NCBI GenBank assembly: GCA_049840595.1
Contig: JASGKO010000037.1
Location: 1-30,960 of the forward strand
DNA length: 30,960 nucleotides
Source: JASGKO01 sp049840595
GTDB taxonomy: Bacteria; Verrucomicrobiota; Verrucomicrobiia; Chthoniobacterales; Chthoniobacteraceae
Reading direction: 5' to 3'
Position 1 is the first letter of the stretch. Each line of letters begins with the position of its first letter. The translations under genes and the position numbers were made by a program. The notes beneath the pieces are model-generated. The model ran no database searches and had not been told where the DNA came from. It saw nothing but the letters and a program-made list of their open reading frames with translations. Below, one piece after another: positions 6,209 through 13,864 of this stretch.

Positions 6209-7270
6209 ATGGAAAATCCTGGGCATCCTTCCACCTGGCTTGGCGCGGCCCGTTCGCGCGCCATCCTCCTTGTCTCCGCGCTTGTCGTCGCGAATGTCGG
6301 CATCTGGGCTGTTGCGCTCACCGTTTTTCACCATTTCCCGCTTCTGCTCGGGGTTGCCGCCACCGCCTACCTCTTTGGCCTGCGCCACGCGGTCGATGCC
6401 GATCACATCGCCGCGATTGATAACGTCACCCGCAAGCTTATGCAGCAGGGCCGCCGCCCGGTGGCCATCGGTTTCTTCTTCAGCCTCGGTCACAGCACGA
6501 TCGTCGTGCTTGCCTGCGTCGCCATTGCCGCCACTGCCATGGCCTTCAAGTCGGATATCGATGCCGTGCACAACGTCGGCGGCGTCATTGGCACGCTCGT
6601 CTCCGCCCTCTTCCTCCTCATTGTTGCCGGCATCAACTGCGTCATCCTTGTCTCGGTCTGCCGCACCTTCCAGCGGGTCAAGAATGGCGGACAATATCTG
6701 GAGGAAGAAATGAATGCTCTCCTTGCCGGTGGCGGTATTCTTGCCCGTATCTTCCGCCCCATGTTCCGGCTCATCAACCGGAGCTGGCACATGTATCCGC
6801 TCGGCTTCCTTTTCGGACTCGGCTTCGACACTGCCACCGAGGTCGGCCTGCTCGGCATCTCCGCCGCCGAGGCGTCGAAAGGGCTCCCTATCTGGAGCAT
6901 CCTCATTTTTCCCGCGCTCTTCACGGCCGGCATGTCGCTGGTCGATACCCTCGACAGTATCCTTATGCTCGGTGCCTACGGTTGGGCCTTCGCCAAGCCG
7001 ATCCGCAAGCTCTACTACAACATCACCATTACCGCCGTCTCCGTCGTCGTTGCCCTTGTGGTCGGCAGTCTGGAAGCGCTCAATCTCCTCGCCGATCAAC
7101 TGCAATTCAAAGGCGCTTTTTGGAACACCATCGGCACCTTGAACGACAATTTTGGCACCCTGGGCTATCTCATCATCGGTATCTTCCTTCTCGCTTGGCT
7201 CGTCTCCGCCGCGATCTACAAGCTCAACCGCTACGACGAACTCGACCTCCAGCTCCCGCAAGCGGAGTAG
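6209..7270 (+). CDS. NiCoT family nickel/cobalt permease
   Basis: This 353-residue inner-membrane protein belongs to the NiCoT (HoxN/NixA) family of high-affinity Ni2+/Co2+ importers. The signature RHAVDADHIAAIDN (His60, Asp65, His66) in the second membrane helix binds the metal. GFFFSLGHSTIV and LGFDTATEVGLLG are the other conserved family motifs. Eight or so hydrophobic helices are visible, with a charged loop at about residues 150-185. The start codon abuts the NikR-type palindrome, so expression should fall when nickel is plentiful. Nickel rather than cobalt is favoured by that pairing. The gene ends before a small secreted protein with about 95 bases between. Confidence 0.94.
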   Translation: MENPGHPSTWLGAARSRAILLVSALVVANVGIWAVALTVFHHFPLLLGVAATAYLFGLRHAVDADHIAAIDNVTRKLMQQGRRPVAIGFFFSLGHSTIVVLACVAIAATAMAFKSDIDAVHNVGGVIGTLVSALFLLIVAGINCVILVSVCRTFQRVKNGGQYLEEEMNALLAGGGILARIFRPMFRLINRSWHMYPLGFLFGLGFDTATEVGLLGISAAEASKGLPIWSILIFPALFTAGMSLVDTLDSILMLGAYGWAFAKPIRKLYYNITITAVSVVVALVVGSLEALNLLADQLQFKGAFWNTIGTLNDNFGTLGYLIIGIFLLAWLVSAAIYKLNRYDELDLQLPQAE

Positions 7271-7365
7271 TGAGGCTAATGAAATTGACTTTGTTTCATG
7301 GGGACGGCTAATCTTCCGAGCCGTTCTCGTTGTTCGGCGTTTCAATATTAATCCCACCCCCCGTT

Positions 7366-7698
7366 ATGAAAAAAATGATTCCCCTCGTCGTTTTGGTTGC
7401 GGTCGTGATTTTTCGCCCAGCAGCTTTGGCTGGAGATGAGCCCAAGATGCGGGCGGCAATTGATTTGTTGCGGGAGGCGAAGACGTCGCCGCAGCCGGTG
7501 CTGGTGCTGCAGGATGCCAGGAAGCAGTTACAGCATGCGGCCAGGAACAAGAAGGGCTGGCGGGTGAAAGGAATGGGCGAGGTGGATGAGGCGATTGCCG
7601 AGGCCAAGGTGGGGGACCATGACAAGATGGTGGAGAAGATCGATCACGCCATCGCCGATCTCTGGACGGGTTATACGAAAGGGCACGGCGGGAATTAG
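7366..7698 (+). CDS. Small secreted protein of unknown function
   Basis: The 110-residue product starts MKKMIPLVVLVAVVIF and has a likely signal peptide cut after PAALA (about residue 22). The mature part is short, charged and predicted helical: MRAAIDLLREAKTSP, then DARKQLQHAARNKKGW and VDEAIAEAKVGDHDKMVEKI. I recognise no domain. The helical, lysine/aspartate-rich pattern resembles small periplasmic helical-hairpin proteins found widely in Verrucomicrobia and Planctomycetes. There is no cysteine in the mature region. It stands alone between the nickel permease and the potassium-channel gene. Confidence 0.7.
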   Translation: MKKMIPLVVLVAVVIFRPAALAGDEPKMRAAIDLLREAKTSPQPVLVLQDARKQLQHAARNKKGWRVKGMGEVDEAIAEAKVGDHDKMVEKIDHAIADLWTGYTKGHGGN

Positions 7699-7810
7699 CA
7701 TTTTCGAAGCAGGATTTAGAAAGTGTCCTTGGGTTCAAGCGGCCATTTTGGGATTGGAGCTGACTGCCAGCTTGCATTAGGCGTGGGGGCTGGATACAAG
7801 TGCCGCGCAC

Positions 7811-8818
7811 ATGCCGGAGAATCCTGCCAGGGAAAGCAGTAATAAAGTCACACGCCAGATCTTTATCGCGATCGGCGTTTTTGCCTGTGTGCTGACCATC
7901 GCGACGATTGCCTACGTGCTGGATGGCTGGAAGCTGGGCGATGCGTTTTACATGGTGATCATTACGGCTTTTGGCGTGGGCTTCGAGGAGGTGGAGCCGA
8001 TTACGACGGCGACGGGGCGGGCGATTACCATTCTCACGATTCTGGCCGGGAACTCCGCGACGGTGTATGTGATCGGGTCCCTGCTCAAAGTCATCACCGA
8101 GGGCGAAATGCAAAAAGCTATGTCAGACCACCGCAAACAGAAAAATCTCAGCGAACTCAAGGGGCACACGATCATTTGTGGCTTTGGCCGAATCGGGCAG
8201 ACGGTGGCACGCGAATTGGAAAAGGCCGGGAAGCCATTCATTGTGATCGATTTGGACAGCGAGCGGGCGCGGCTTTCCGAGAGTCATGGCTATCTTACCA
8301 TCGAGGGGGATGGCGGTGATGAGGAGATTTTGAGCCAGGCGAATATCAGCCGGGCGCATACGCTGGCCGCAGTGTTGCCCAATGATACGGTCAACGTCTT
8401 CATTACGCTCACCTCGCGGAATATGAGCTCCAGCCTGCGGATCATCGGCCGTGCCGAGGCTCCGGCGACGGAGAAGAAGTTGCGGCAGGCGGGGGCAAAC
8501 GAGGTGATCATGCCCGCGCACAGCGGAGGCTTGCAGATCGCCCACCGGATCACGCGCCCGACTCTGATGAGTGTGCTGAACGACAGCAGCCAGCTCCTGC
8601 GGTTTGATCTGCAGGAACTGGGGGTGGACTTGGAGCAGGTGGATGTTGGGGACGGGCATCCGCTGATCGGGCATCCGCTGGCGGAGTTGCTGGTGTCGAA
8701 TCACGGGCGACTGCTGGTGCTGGCGATCCAGAAGAAGAACGGGGACACGATCCAAAACCCGCGAAATGAAGTGCTGCTGGAGGCAGGGGACCGGCTGATT
8801 ACGATCGCGCGGAAGTAA
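7811..8818 (+). CDS. Potassium channel/TrkA-N (RCK) protein with atypical selectivity filter
   Basis: The 335-residue protein has two membrane helices (about residues 16-37 and 68-92) flanking a pore loop. A cytosolic RCK domain follows, starting with the NAD-binding ICGFGRIGQTVARELE (glycine motif), an acidic strand end VIDLD, and a C-terminal TrkA-C-like part (about 255-335). This is the architecture of two-helix bacterial K+ channels gated by RCK domains. The filter reads TAFGVGFEEVEP at residues 52-63, where TVGYGD or TVGYGE is usual: the Thr-Val-Gly-Tyr-Gly becomes Gly-Val-Gly-Phe-Glu. The rest of the pore is well conserved. It may conduct K+ with altered selectivity, or act as a sensor; neither is shown. 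Confidence 0.85.
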   Translation: MPENPARESSNKVTRQIFIAIGVFACVLTIATIAYVLDGWKLGDAFYMVIITAFGVGFEEVEPITTATGRAITILTILAGNSATVYVIGSLLKVITEGEMQKAMSDHRKQKNLSELKGHTIICGFGRIGQTVARELEKAGKPFIVIDLDSERARLSESHGYLTIEGDGGDEEILSQANISRAHTLAAVLPNDTVNVFITLTSRNMSSSLRIIGRAEAPATEKKLRQAGANEVIMPAHSGGLQIAHRITRPTLMSVLNDSSQLLRFDLQELGVDLEQVDVGDGHPLIGHPLAELLVSNHGRLLVLAIQKKNGDTIQNPRNEVLLEAGDRLITIARK

Positions 8819-8820
8819 GG

Positions 8821-8860
8821 GGAATTTTGGATGGGATGAACGGGATGGACAGAGGGATTT
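8821..8860. repeat. Short dispersed-type repeat fragment
   Basis: TTTTGGATGGGATGAACGGG followed by ATGGACAGAGGGATTTTG resembles a short G-rich repeat that I recall as common in metagenomic Bacteria. The segment lies just after the channel gene. Only one copy is in the window. Confidence 0.3.
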
Positions 8861-8928
8861 TGTAAAAGCGCATACTTTCGGCGGGGGATCCAACGTGGCT
8901 ATGAAACGGCTCTCAACCCTCGCAGAAA

Positions 8929-9003
8929 TGGTGGGCAGTGAGGGATTTGAACCCCCGACCAACTCGGTGTAAACGAGCCGCTCTACCACTGAGCTAACTG
9001 CCC
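8929..9003 (-). tRNA. tRNA-Val (anticodon UAC), CCA encoded
   Basis: On the minus strand the sequence folds as a full cloverleaf: acceptor GGGCAGT with ACTGCCC, D arm GCTC/GAGC with loop AGTGGTA, anticodon stem GCTCG/CGAGT with loop TTTACAC, and T arm GGGGG-TTCAAAT-CCCTC. The anticodon is TAC, reading valine GUA/GUG. The discriminator base is A and CCA is encoded (8929-8931 on the plus strand read TGG). Confidence 0.97.
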
Positions 9004-9019
9004 GGAAAAGGAGGGGATA

Positions 9020-9047
9020 GTTATCGCTCCAAGTGGCTGGTTGGCAA
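9020..9047 (-). promoter_or_regulatory. Candidate sigma-70 promoter for tRNA-Val
   Basis: Read on the minus strand, TTGCCA (plus-strand 9042-9047) matches the -35 box at five of six bases and GATAAC (9020-9025) matches the -10 box at four of six, with a 16-base spacer. The tRNA starts 16 bases past the -10 box, a plausible distance. No experiment supports it. Confidence 0.45.
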
Positions 9048-9185
9048 GTGATTTCTTTCCGGAAATCGACGGCAGAGTGATAGCAAACTGATAAAACACC
9101 TGCTTACGGATGTGTTAAGAAATTTTGACAAAAAAGTGCTGATATTCAGTTGCATTAAGTAATTTTCCGTTTTGATTTGGAGGCA

Positions 9186-9863
9186 ATGAGTTCAACAAGC
9201 GGTACTGCCATCGATCAGTTGAGAGAAATGATTAGCATCGAGGAGGAACGCGACAATCTGGTCCGCCAGATCAAGAACCTTGATGCGCGGCTTGAATCTC
9301 TTCATAAGTCCCTTAAATTTCAGCGCACCAGCATTCCTGGAAAACCCGATCCAAGCTCGACAAAGTCGCAGCACGGTGGGTTGAAGCGTGAGGTAATCGA
9401 CCTGTTGGTAAAGGCCGGTGCGGAGGGCATCACGGTTAAAGAAATCTCCTCCTTCCTTAACACAAAGGCGGCCAATATTCATGCCTGGTTCCACAGCACC
9501 GGCAAAAAGATTGGGCAGATTAGCAAGATCGGCGAGGCTCGCTATGCGCTCACCGGCGATCTCCCCCCCGAGCCCGAGCCGAAGGCGAAGTCCCGCGGGC
9601 GCTCCAGCTCCGCGCCGAGCCAGCCCCGCGGTGGCTTGACGAAGAAGCTTTTTACCGTGCTCGAAGCGGCGGGGCCTGATGGCGTCAGCATCAAGGAACT
9701 GGCCGACAAGGTGGAGAGCAACTATCGAAATATCGCGGTGTGGTTTGCGACCACGGCAAAGAAATTTCCGAACATCGAAAAGGTTTCGCCAGCGGTTTAT
9801 CGCTTGAAAGCGGGTGGGGAATATTCGGTGGAAGAGGGTGAGCCTGCCCAGGCGGCTTACTAA
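9186..9863 (+). CDS. Coiled-coil protein with two tandem winged-helix-like repeats
   Basis: The protein is about 225 residues. Residues 10-50 form a charged coiled coil (EERDNLVRQIKNLDARLESL). Then come two similar domains: one opens GGLKREVIDLLVKAGAEGIT, with VKEISSFL, HAWFHST and ARYAL; the other opens GGLTKKLFTVLEAAGPDGVS, with IKELADKV, AVWFATT and AVYRL. Each looks like a small winged helix, so this is an internal duplication. A basic, Pro/Ser-rich linker (about 125-148) separates them. It could bind DNA, but I recognise no named family. The ATG at 9186 has GGAGG only two bases upstream, too close for a normal ribosome-binding site, so a TTG at 9177 is an alternative start. TTGACA at 9125-9130 may be part of its promoter. 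Confidence 0.75.
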   Translation: MSSTSGTAIDQLREMISIEEERDNLVRQIKNLDARLESLHKSLKFQRTSIPGKPDPSSTKSQHGGLKREVIDLLVKAGAEGITVKEISSFLNTKAANIHAWFHSTGKKIGQISKIGEARYALTGDLPPEPEPKAKSRGRSSSAPSQPRGGLTKKLFTVLEAAGPDGVSIKELADKVESNYRNIAVWFATTAKKFPNIEKVSPAVYRLKAGGEYSVEEGEPAQAAY

Positions 9864-9889
9864 GCGGAAGCCAATTCATCTTTCCAAGG

Positions 9890-9923
9890 AATGGCCGGGC
9901 GAAAGTCCGGCCATTTTCCTTTT
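9890..9923 (+). terminator. Intrinsic terminator after the winged-helix protein
   Basis: AATGGCCGG (9890-9898) pairs perfectly with CCGGCCATT (9907-9915) around an 8-base loop, followed by TTCCTTTT. The stem is GC-rich and sits 27 bases after the stop codon. Confidence 0.85.
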
Positions 9924-9956
9924 AAGGAAATCCCCCCGGCGGACGAGGCGGGGGAT

Positions 9957-10016
9957 GATTCACCGCGATGAGCACGAAGGATAAGCGGGCCACGCTTTTT
10001 CCTCTTCGTGGTGGAT
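9957..10016. repeat. Inverted repeat downstream of yraN
   Basis: CACGAAG (9973-9979) faces CTTCGTG (10004-10010), and the outer sequences ATTCACC and GGTGGAT nearly mirror each other. The wording recalls dispersed intergenic repeats. It lies between the convergent ends of the winged-helix gene and yraN and could help end transcription of yraN. Confidence 0.45.
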
Positions 10017-10040
10017 TACCTTTGTGCCGCAGCGGGAGAC

Positions 10041-10496
10041 CTAAGAAATATACGGATCACTGATCGGAAATGCATCCTGGATAAGGTTGAACCGTGGCTT
10101 TCCACCCTCGAAATATACCTCCACCACATCGAAGCGGCTCAGGATCTCCGGCTGGTCGAGCAGGCGCAGCCAGGCGAGGGCCCCGCGGGTAATGAGTCGT
10201 TGTTTTCCGATATTCACCGCCTCGGCGGCCTGTCCGTAGGCTTCGCTGGTGCGGGTCTTGACCTCGACGAAGACGAGAGTGTTGCAGCTTTTGTCCCGGC
10301 ACACGAGGTCCACCTCCCCGCCCCGGGGCGCGCGGAAATTGCGATAGAGCACCTTGTAGCCCTGTTTTTTCAGAAAACGGGCGGCGGCATCTTCCCCGCG
10401 TCGGCCGAGCTCGTGCCGGGGATCGTGCGGCTTAGAATTGAAACTCGCGCTGAGCCACTGGCGAAAACGAGCGGCGATGGAGTGGGCAGGGGCCAT
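10041..10496 (-). CDS. yraN: YraN family (UPF0102) endonuclease-like protein
   Basis: The 151-residue protein has the YraN core: ELGRRGEDAAARFLKKQGY, then GGEVDLVCRD and LVFVEVKTR, which carry the Asp and Glu-x-Lys residues of a PD-(D/E)xK nuclease fold. QRLITRGALAWL follows. Members are Holliday-junction-resolvase-like, with poorly defined cellular roles. It is the last gene of rplS-rnhB-yraN, and its 5' end overlaps rnhB by 65 bases. If the overlap is real, the first 25 residues (MAPAHSIAARFRQWLSASFN) are an extra tail before the conserved domain; a later start cannot be excluded. Confidence 0.9.
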   Translation of the reverse strand: MAPAHSIAARFRQWLSASFNSKPHDPRHELGRRGEDAAARFLKKQGYKVLYRNFRAPRGGEVDLVCRDKSCNTLVFVEVKTRTSEAYGQAAEAVNIGKQRLITRGALAWLRLLDQPEILSRFDVVEVYFEGGKPRFNLIQDAFPISDPYIS

Positions 10497-11049
10497 GGGT
10501 GCTCAGTGCCTCCAGATGATGGGGCGTTCCGTAGCCCTTGTGTTTCGCAAAGCCGTATTGAGGATACTGCGCATCGGCCTCCACCATTAGCCGGTCGCGG
10601 GTGACCTTGGCAATCACGCTGGCCGCGGCGATGCTCAGGGAAAGGGAATCCCCTTTCACCAGCGCCGTCTGCACACAGGGAAAGGGGTGCACGGGCAAGC
10701 CGTCGATGAGCACGTGGTCCGGCGGATGTGTGAGCGCAAAAAATGCGCGCCGCATGGCTTCATGCGAGGCGCGCAGGATGTTTAGGCGGTCGATTTCCTC
10801 CGGTTCCACGATGGAGACCGCCCAGTAAATGCCATCGAGAGCCAGCAACTCGCTGTAGATGAAATCGCGTTGCTTTTCGGAGAGTTGCTTGGAGTCGTTC
10901 AGCGAAGCATGCTGGAACTCCAGCGGCAGGATGACCGCTGCCGCCACCACCGGTCCGGCGAGAGGGCCGCGACCGGCTTCATCGATCCCGGCGATAATGC
11001 CCGCACCATTGCGGCGCAGCGCATTTTCATGCGTAAAGTCGCATGGCAT
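10432..11049 (-). CDS. rnhB: Ribonuclease HII
   Basis: RnhB cuts RNA in RNA-DNA hybrids and removes ribonucleotides built into DNA. The active-site block GIDEAGRGPLAGPVVAAAV carries Asp23 and Glu24, and later acidic residues appear in VLIDGLP and VTRD. LNDSKQLSEKQR and YGFAKHKGYGTPHHL are family motifs. The 205-residue length is normal. It lies 22 bases after rplS on the same strand, a conserved arrangement, and overlaps yraN at its 3' end. Confidence 0.96.
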   Translation of the reverse strand: MPCDFTHENALRRNGAGIIAGIDEAGRGPLAGPVVAAAVILPLEFQHASLNDSKQLSEKQRDFIYSELLALDGIYWAVSIVEPEEIDRLNILRASHEAMRRAFFALTHPPDHVLIDGLPVHPFPCVQTALVKGDSLSLSIAAASVIAKVTRDRLMVEADAQYPQYGFAKHKGYGTPHHLEALSTHGPCPLHRRSFSPVAQREFQF

Positions 11050-11071
11050 CGCCGGAACTCAGGGAATGAAA

Positions 11072-11410
11072 CTATTCGCGAACGGCCATCGCCTGCTTGC
11101 CCTTGCGGTCGCGCAGGTAATTGAGCTTCGCACGGCGGGCGGGACCCGCGGTTTCGACCTCGATCTTGGCGATGCGAGGGGAGTGCACGGGGAATACGCG
11201 CTCGACGCCTTCACCGTAGGAAATGCGGCGAACCGTGAAGCTGGCATTCATGGCCGTGCCCTTGCGCCCGATCACGATGCCGGTAAAAATCTGGATACGC
11301 TCTTTGTCACCTTCAACGACCCGGGTATGCACACGGACGCTATCGCCGACTTTGAAGCTGGTCACTTCGGGTTTCAGTTGCTCTTGTTCGATCTTGGTAA
11401 TGATGTGCAT
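11072..11410 (-). CDS. rplS: 50S ribosomal protein L19
   Basis: L19 sits at the 30S-50S interface. The protein shows FKVGDSVRVHTRVVEGDKER and IQIFTGIVIGRKG, then ASFTVRRISYGEGVERVFPV, HSPRIAKIEV and ARRAKLNYLRDRKGK, all diagnostic. I chose the ATG at 11410 because GGAGG stands 8 bases upstream, giving 112 residues. A TTG five codons earlier would lie inside that ribosome-binding site. Usually rplS follows trmD; here the gene upstream is tadA on the opposite strand, so rplS has its own promoter. Confidence 0.97.
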   Translation of the reverse strand: MHIITKIEQEQLKPEVTSFKVGDSVRVHTRVVEGDKERIQIFTGIVIGRKGTAMNASFTVRRISYGEGVERVFPVHSPRIAKIEVETAGPARRAKLNYLRDRKGKQAMAVRE

Positions 11411-11506
11411 GGTCTTGGCCTCCAAATCTGTGATTGGAAAAGGGAGAGGTATTTAGCTTAATTTCACCGCAATGCAAACCGAATTTACAGCCCGCCGCAT
11501 TTTTCC

Positions 11507-12040
11507 ATGAATGAACTGATCGAATCCTTTGAACCTTTGTTACCGGGGGGCGGCGACCATTACTGGATGGGTGAGGCCCTCCGCCAGGCGCAGAAAGCGG
11601 CTCGGGCGGAAGAAGTGCCGGTAGGTGCGGTGATTGTGCACAAAGGGAAAATTATCGCCCGCGCCTATAATCAGGTGGAAATGCTCAAGGATGCCACCGC
11701 CCATGCGGAAATGCTGGCAATTACCCAGGCCGAGAGCGCGCTTGGTGACTGGCGGCTGAACGAGTGCGACCTCTACGTAACGAAGGAGCCCTGCCCGATG
11801 TGTGCCGGGGCGATCGTCCATGTCCGACTGCGGCGGGTCATTTTCGGCTGTTCCTCGCCCAAGGACGGTGCGGCTGGCAGCCTGCTCAACCTCCTCCAGC
11901 ATCCGGGGCTGAACCATGCCTGCGAGATTACGCCGGAGGTTCGCTCCCTGGAAAGCCAGGAGCTTTTACAGGGGTTTTTTAGGGAAAAGCGGAAGCGGAA
12001 GGATGTCGCGGTGGATGAGCTGAGCGAGGGCGGGGAGTAG
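11507..12040 (+). CDS. tadA: tRNA-specific adenosine deaminase
   Basis: TadA changes A34 to inosine in tRNA-Arg(ACG), letting it read several codons. The zinc site is intact: His66-Ala-Glu68 (catalytic) and PCPMCAGA with Cys96 and Cys99. VPVGAVIV and DWRLNECDLYVTKEP are typical. The 177 residues end in a basic helix (LQGFFREKRKRKD) and a short acidic tail. It is transcribed away from rplS with about 100 bases between start codons. No clear ribosome-binding site is visible. Confidence 0.95.
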   Translation: MNELIESFEPLLPGGGDHYWMGEALRQAQKAARAEEVPVGAVIVHKGKIIARAYNQVEMLKDATAHAEMLAITQAESALGDWRLNECDLYVTKEPCPMCAGAIVHVRLRRVIFGCSSPKDGAAGSLLNLLQHPGLNHACEITPEVRSLESQELLQGFFREKRKRKDVAVDELSEGGE

Positions 12041-12069
12041 AAAGCCGCTCGCTAGGTAAAAATGATGAC

Positions 12070-12142
12070 CTGTAGCAGCGGTCTATGACCGTCGCTTTTT
12101 GCGCGGGGTATATTTTGCGACGGTCATAGACCGCCGCTACAG
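12070..12142. repeat. 72-bp palindromic intergenic repeat, copy 1
   Basis: The left arm (12070-12095) starts CTGTAGCAGCGGTCTATGAC and the right arm (12117-12142) is its reverse complement with one mismatch over 26 bases. A 21-base T-rich loop separates them. The same structure occurs at 17550-17621. It lies 29 bases after the tadA stop, so it may also end transcription. Confidence 0.92.
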
Positions 12143-12456
12143 CTTCGGCATTTTGTTTCAAGAAACACTTTTTCGAGGTTGCTAATTGGAAATAATTAGC
12201 TGCCTTGAGCTGGATGAAGTGCTGCAATCTTGGAAAATGTCCGACTCTGGAGTTTCAAAGAGTAAAGTGTTCATTGGCTAACATTTATAATGGCGATTGT
12301 TACCGTTTGGTTACGATTCAGTGTCATTCGTTGCCTTTGCTTGACGTTTGCGCGCTGGCGGGCAAATGAGACTCGTCTTCAAAAATGCGTAACCGCATCG
12401 CCGAGGCCCGCTGTGATTGCCGTCCCGGCTCAATGTAAATCGCTAAGACTCAAGCC
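12143..12456 (+). other. Non-coding leader upstream of pmtA
   Basis: I find no convincing gene in these 314 bases. GCTAATT (12181-12187) faces AATTAGC (12194-12200), a perfect 7-bp inverted repeat. An exact TATAAT stands at 12286-12291 but lacks a good -35 box. A TTGACG occurs further down, without a convincing -10. Base composition is more AT-rich than the genes. A long leader or regulatory region for pmtA is possible, not shown. Confidence 0.4.
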
Positions 12457-13143
12457 ATGCTTAAAGCTAATTTCGAAAAACAAGAGGTGGAAAAGGTCTA
12501 TGCCCGCCTGGCCCCCGTTTATGACCTGGTCTTTGGAAGTGTCTTCGAGCGCGGCCGCAAAGCCGTGGTTGCCGCTGCCGAGCGGGTTGGGGGCCGGATT
12601 CTTGAGGCCGGGGTGGGGACCGGGATTTCGCTCCCATACTATTCCGGCAAGTGCCGTATCTCCGGCATCGACCTTTCCGAGCAAATGCTGGAACAGGCGC
12701 GGCGCAAGGTGAAGGAGCAAAACCTGCATCACGTGGAGCAGCTCGCGATCATGGATGCCGAGAATCTGGAATACCCGGATGAATCCTTCGACGTCGTGTG
12801 TGCCGTGTGCGTGGTCAATACCGTGCCGAATCCGGACCGCGTCCTGGAGGAGTTTGCCCGCGTGCTCAAGCCGGGGGGCGAAATCATCCTGCTCAACCGC
12901 ATCGGTGCCGCCGGCGGCACTCGCCGGGCCGTCGAGCGTTTCTTCATGCCGGTGACGAGCAAGCTCGGCTGGCGCTCCGATTTCCCGTGGGACCACTTTG
13001 CCAAGTGGCTCGATACCAGCGCGCATGAGATGCAACTCATTGATCGCACGCCCATGCCGCCCTTCGGCCATTTTTCCGTGATCCGCTTCGGCAAGGCTGC
13101 CGCGCGGGTCGCTGCCGGGCAGGATGCGGTGCTGGTGAAGTAA
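12457..13143 (+). CDS. pmtA: PmtA-type phosphatidylethanolamine N-methyltransferase
   Basis: PmtA uses S-adenosylmethionine to turn phosphatidylethanolamine (PE) into mono-, dimethyl-PE and phosphatidylcholine at the membrane surface. The 228-residue protein opens VYARLAPVYDLVFGSVFERG and has the SAM glycine loop ILEAGVGTGISLP at residues 48-60. Then come GIDLSEQMLEQARRKV, MDAENLEYPDESFDVV, VVNTVPNPDRVLEEFARVLK, PGGEIILLNRIG and KLGWRSDFPW, the pattern of the Rhodobacter-type PmtA. The substrate supplier psd lies about 3.5 kb downstream. A UbiE-like quinone methyltransferase is less likely because of the C-terminal TSKLGWRSDF block. Confidence 0.85.
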   Translation: MLKANFEKQEVEKVYARLAPVYDLVFGSVFERGRKAVVAAAERVGGRILEAGVGTGISLPYYSGKCRISGIDLSEQMLEQARRKVKEQNLHHVEQLAIMDAENLEYPDESFDVVCAVCVVNTVPNPDRVLEEFARVLKPGGEIILLNRIGAAGGTRRAVERFFMPVTSKLGWRSDFPWDHFAKWLDTSAHEMQLIDRTPMPPFGHFSVIRFGKAAARVAAGQDAVLVK

Positions 13144-13168
13144 CCCTTTTTTCCCATCTGACACAGCC

Positions 13169-13840
13169 ATGACCATTTCCAGTTTCCTCGAGACTCTCAA
13201 AACGCAGCGTTGGGACGATCACCGTTTTTACCACCACAGCCGCATCAACCAGGCGCTGCACTTTCTGAGTGCGCTCAGTTTTCTCACCGCTTACGCCACC
13301 GTGTTCAAGTACCCGGCATTTGCCGTGCTGCTTGGGTGGCTCTTTGGCATGACCAGCCGCCAGGCTGGCCACTTCTTTTTCGAACCGCATGAATACGACG
13401 ATGTGAACCATGCGACGCACGATCACAAGGAAGAGATCAAGGTCGGCTATAACCTGTTTCGTAAGGTGATCCTGATGGCGATCTGGGCACTCTCGCCGTT
13501 GCTCCTGTGGGCAAGTCCCACGCTCTTTGGCCTCCTTCCGGTTCCGGCGAATGCCGGGGATTTTCTCAATAACCTTGCGATCCTCTGGCTGGCGCTCGGC
13601 ATCGGCGGACTCCTCTTTCGCACCATCCATCTTTTCTTCATCAAGGACGTCGAGAACGGCCTTGCCTGGATGACGAAGATCCTCACCGATCCTTTTAACG
13701 ATCTGATGCTCTATCACAAGGCGCCGCTGTGCCTCATGCGCGGGGAACTCATGGACCCGATGCTCCACGTGCATCACGGTGCCCCGGTGGAAGAAGAGGA
13801 TGAGGACGACGGGCTGAATCCCGTGCAGGAGCGTCACTAA
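13169..13840 (+). CDS. Mpo1-like (DUF962) multi-pass membrane protein
   Basis: The 223-residue protein has hydrophobic helices at about residues 30-60 and 90-155. YHHSRINQALHFLSA and TSRQAGHFFFEPHEYDDVNH match the histidine pattern of Mpo1/DUF962 proteins, where YHxNPxNxxxH and a QxxGHxxFE motif are usual. Yeast Mpo1 is an Fe2+-dependent dioxygenase in alpha-oxidation of 2-hydroxy fatty acids, which would suit a lipid region. The second half, with DPFNDLMLYHKAPLCLMRGE and an acidic tail, is not part of that family as I know it. It begins 25 bases after pmtA and is probably co-transcribed. The assignment is by motif only. Confidence 0.6.
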   Translation: MTISSFLETLKTQRWDDHRFYHHSRINQALHFLSALSFLTAYATVFKYPAFAVLLGWLFGMTSRQAGHFFFEPHEYDDVNHATHDHKEEIKVGYNLFRKVILMAIWALSPLLLWASPTLFGLLPVPANAGDFLNNLAILWLALGIGGLLFRTIHLFFIKDVENGLAWMTKILTDPFNDLMLYHKAPLCLMRGELMDPMLHVHHGAPVEEEDEDDGLNPVQERH

Positions 13841-13864
13841 AGGCGGCGAAGTTGGAAGCGCCCG

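Noticed and set aside
7279..7300. Terminator after the nickel permease (ATGAAA/TTTCAT)
   Set aside because: The six-base AT-rich stem is too weak and has no T-run.
12286..12291. A pmtA promoter based on the exact TATAAT
   Set aside because: No acceptable -35 box at 16-18 bases; a single hexamer is weak evidence.
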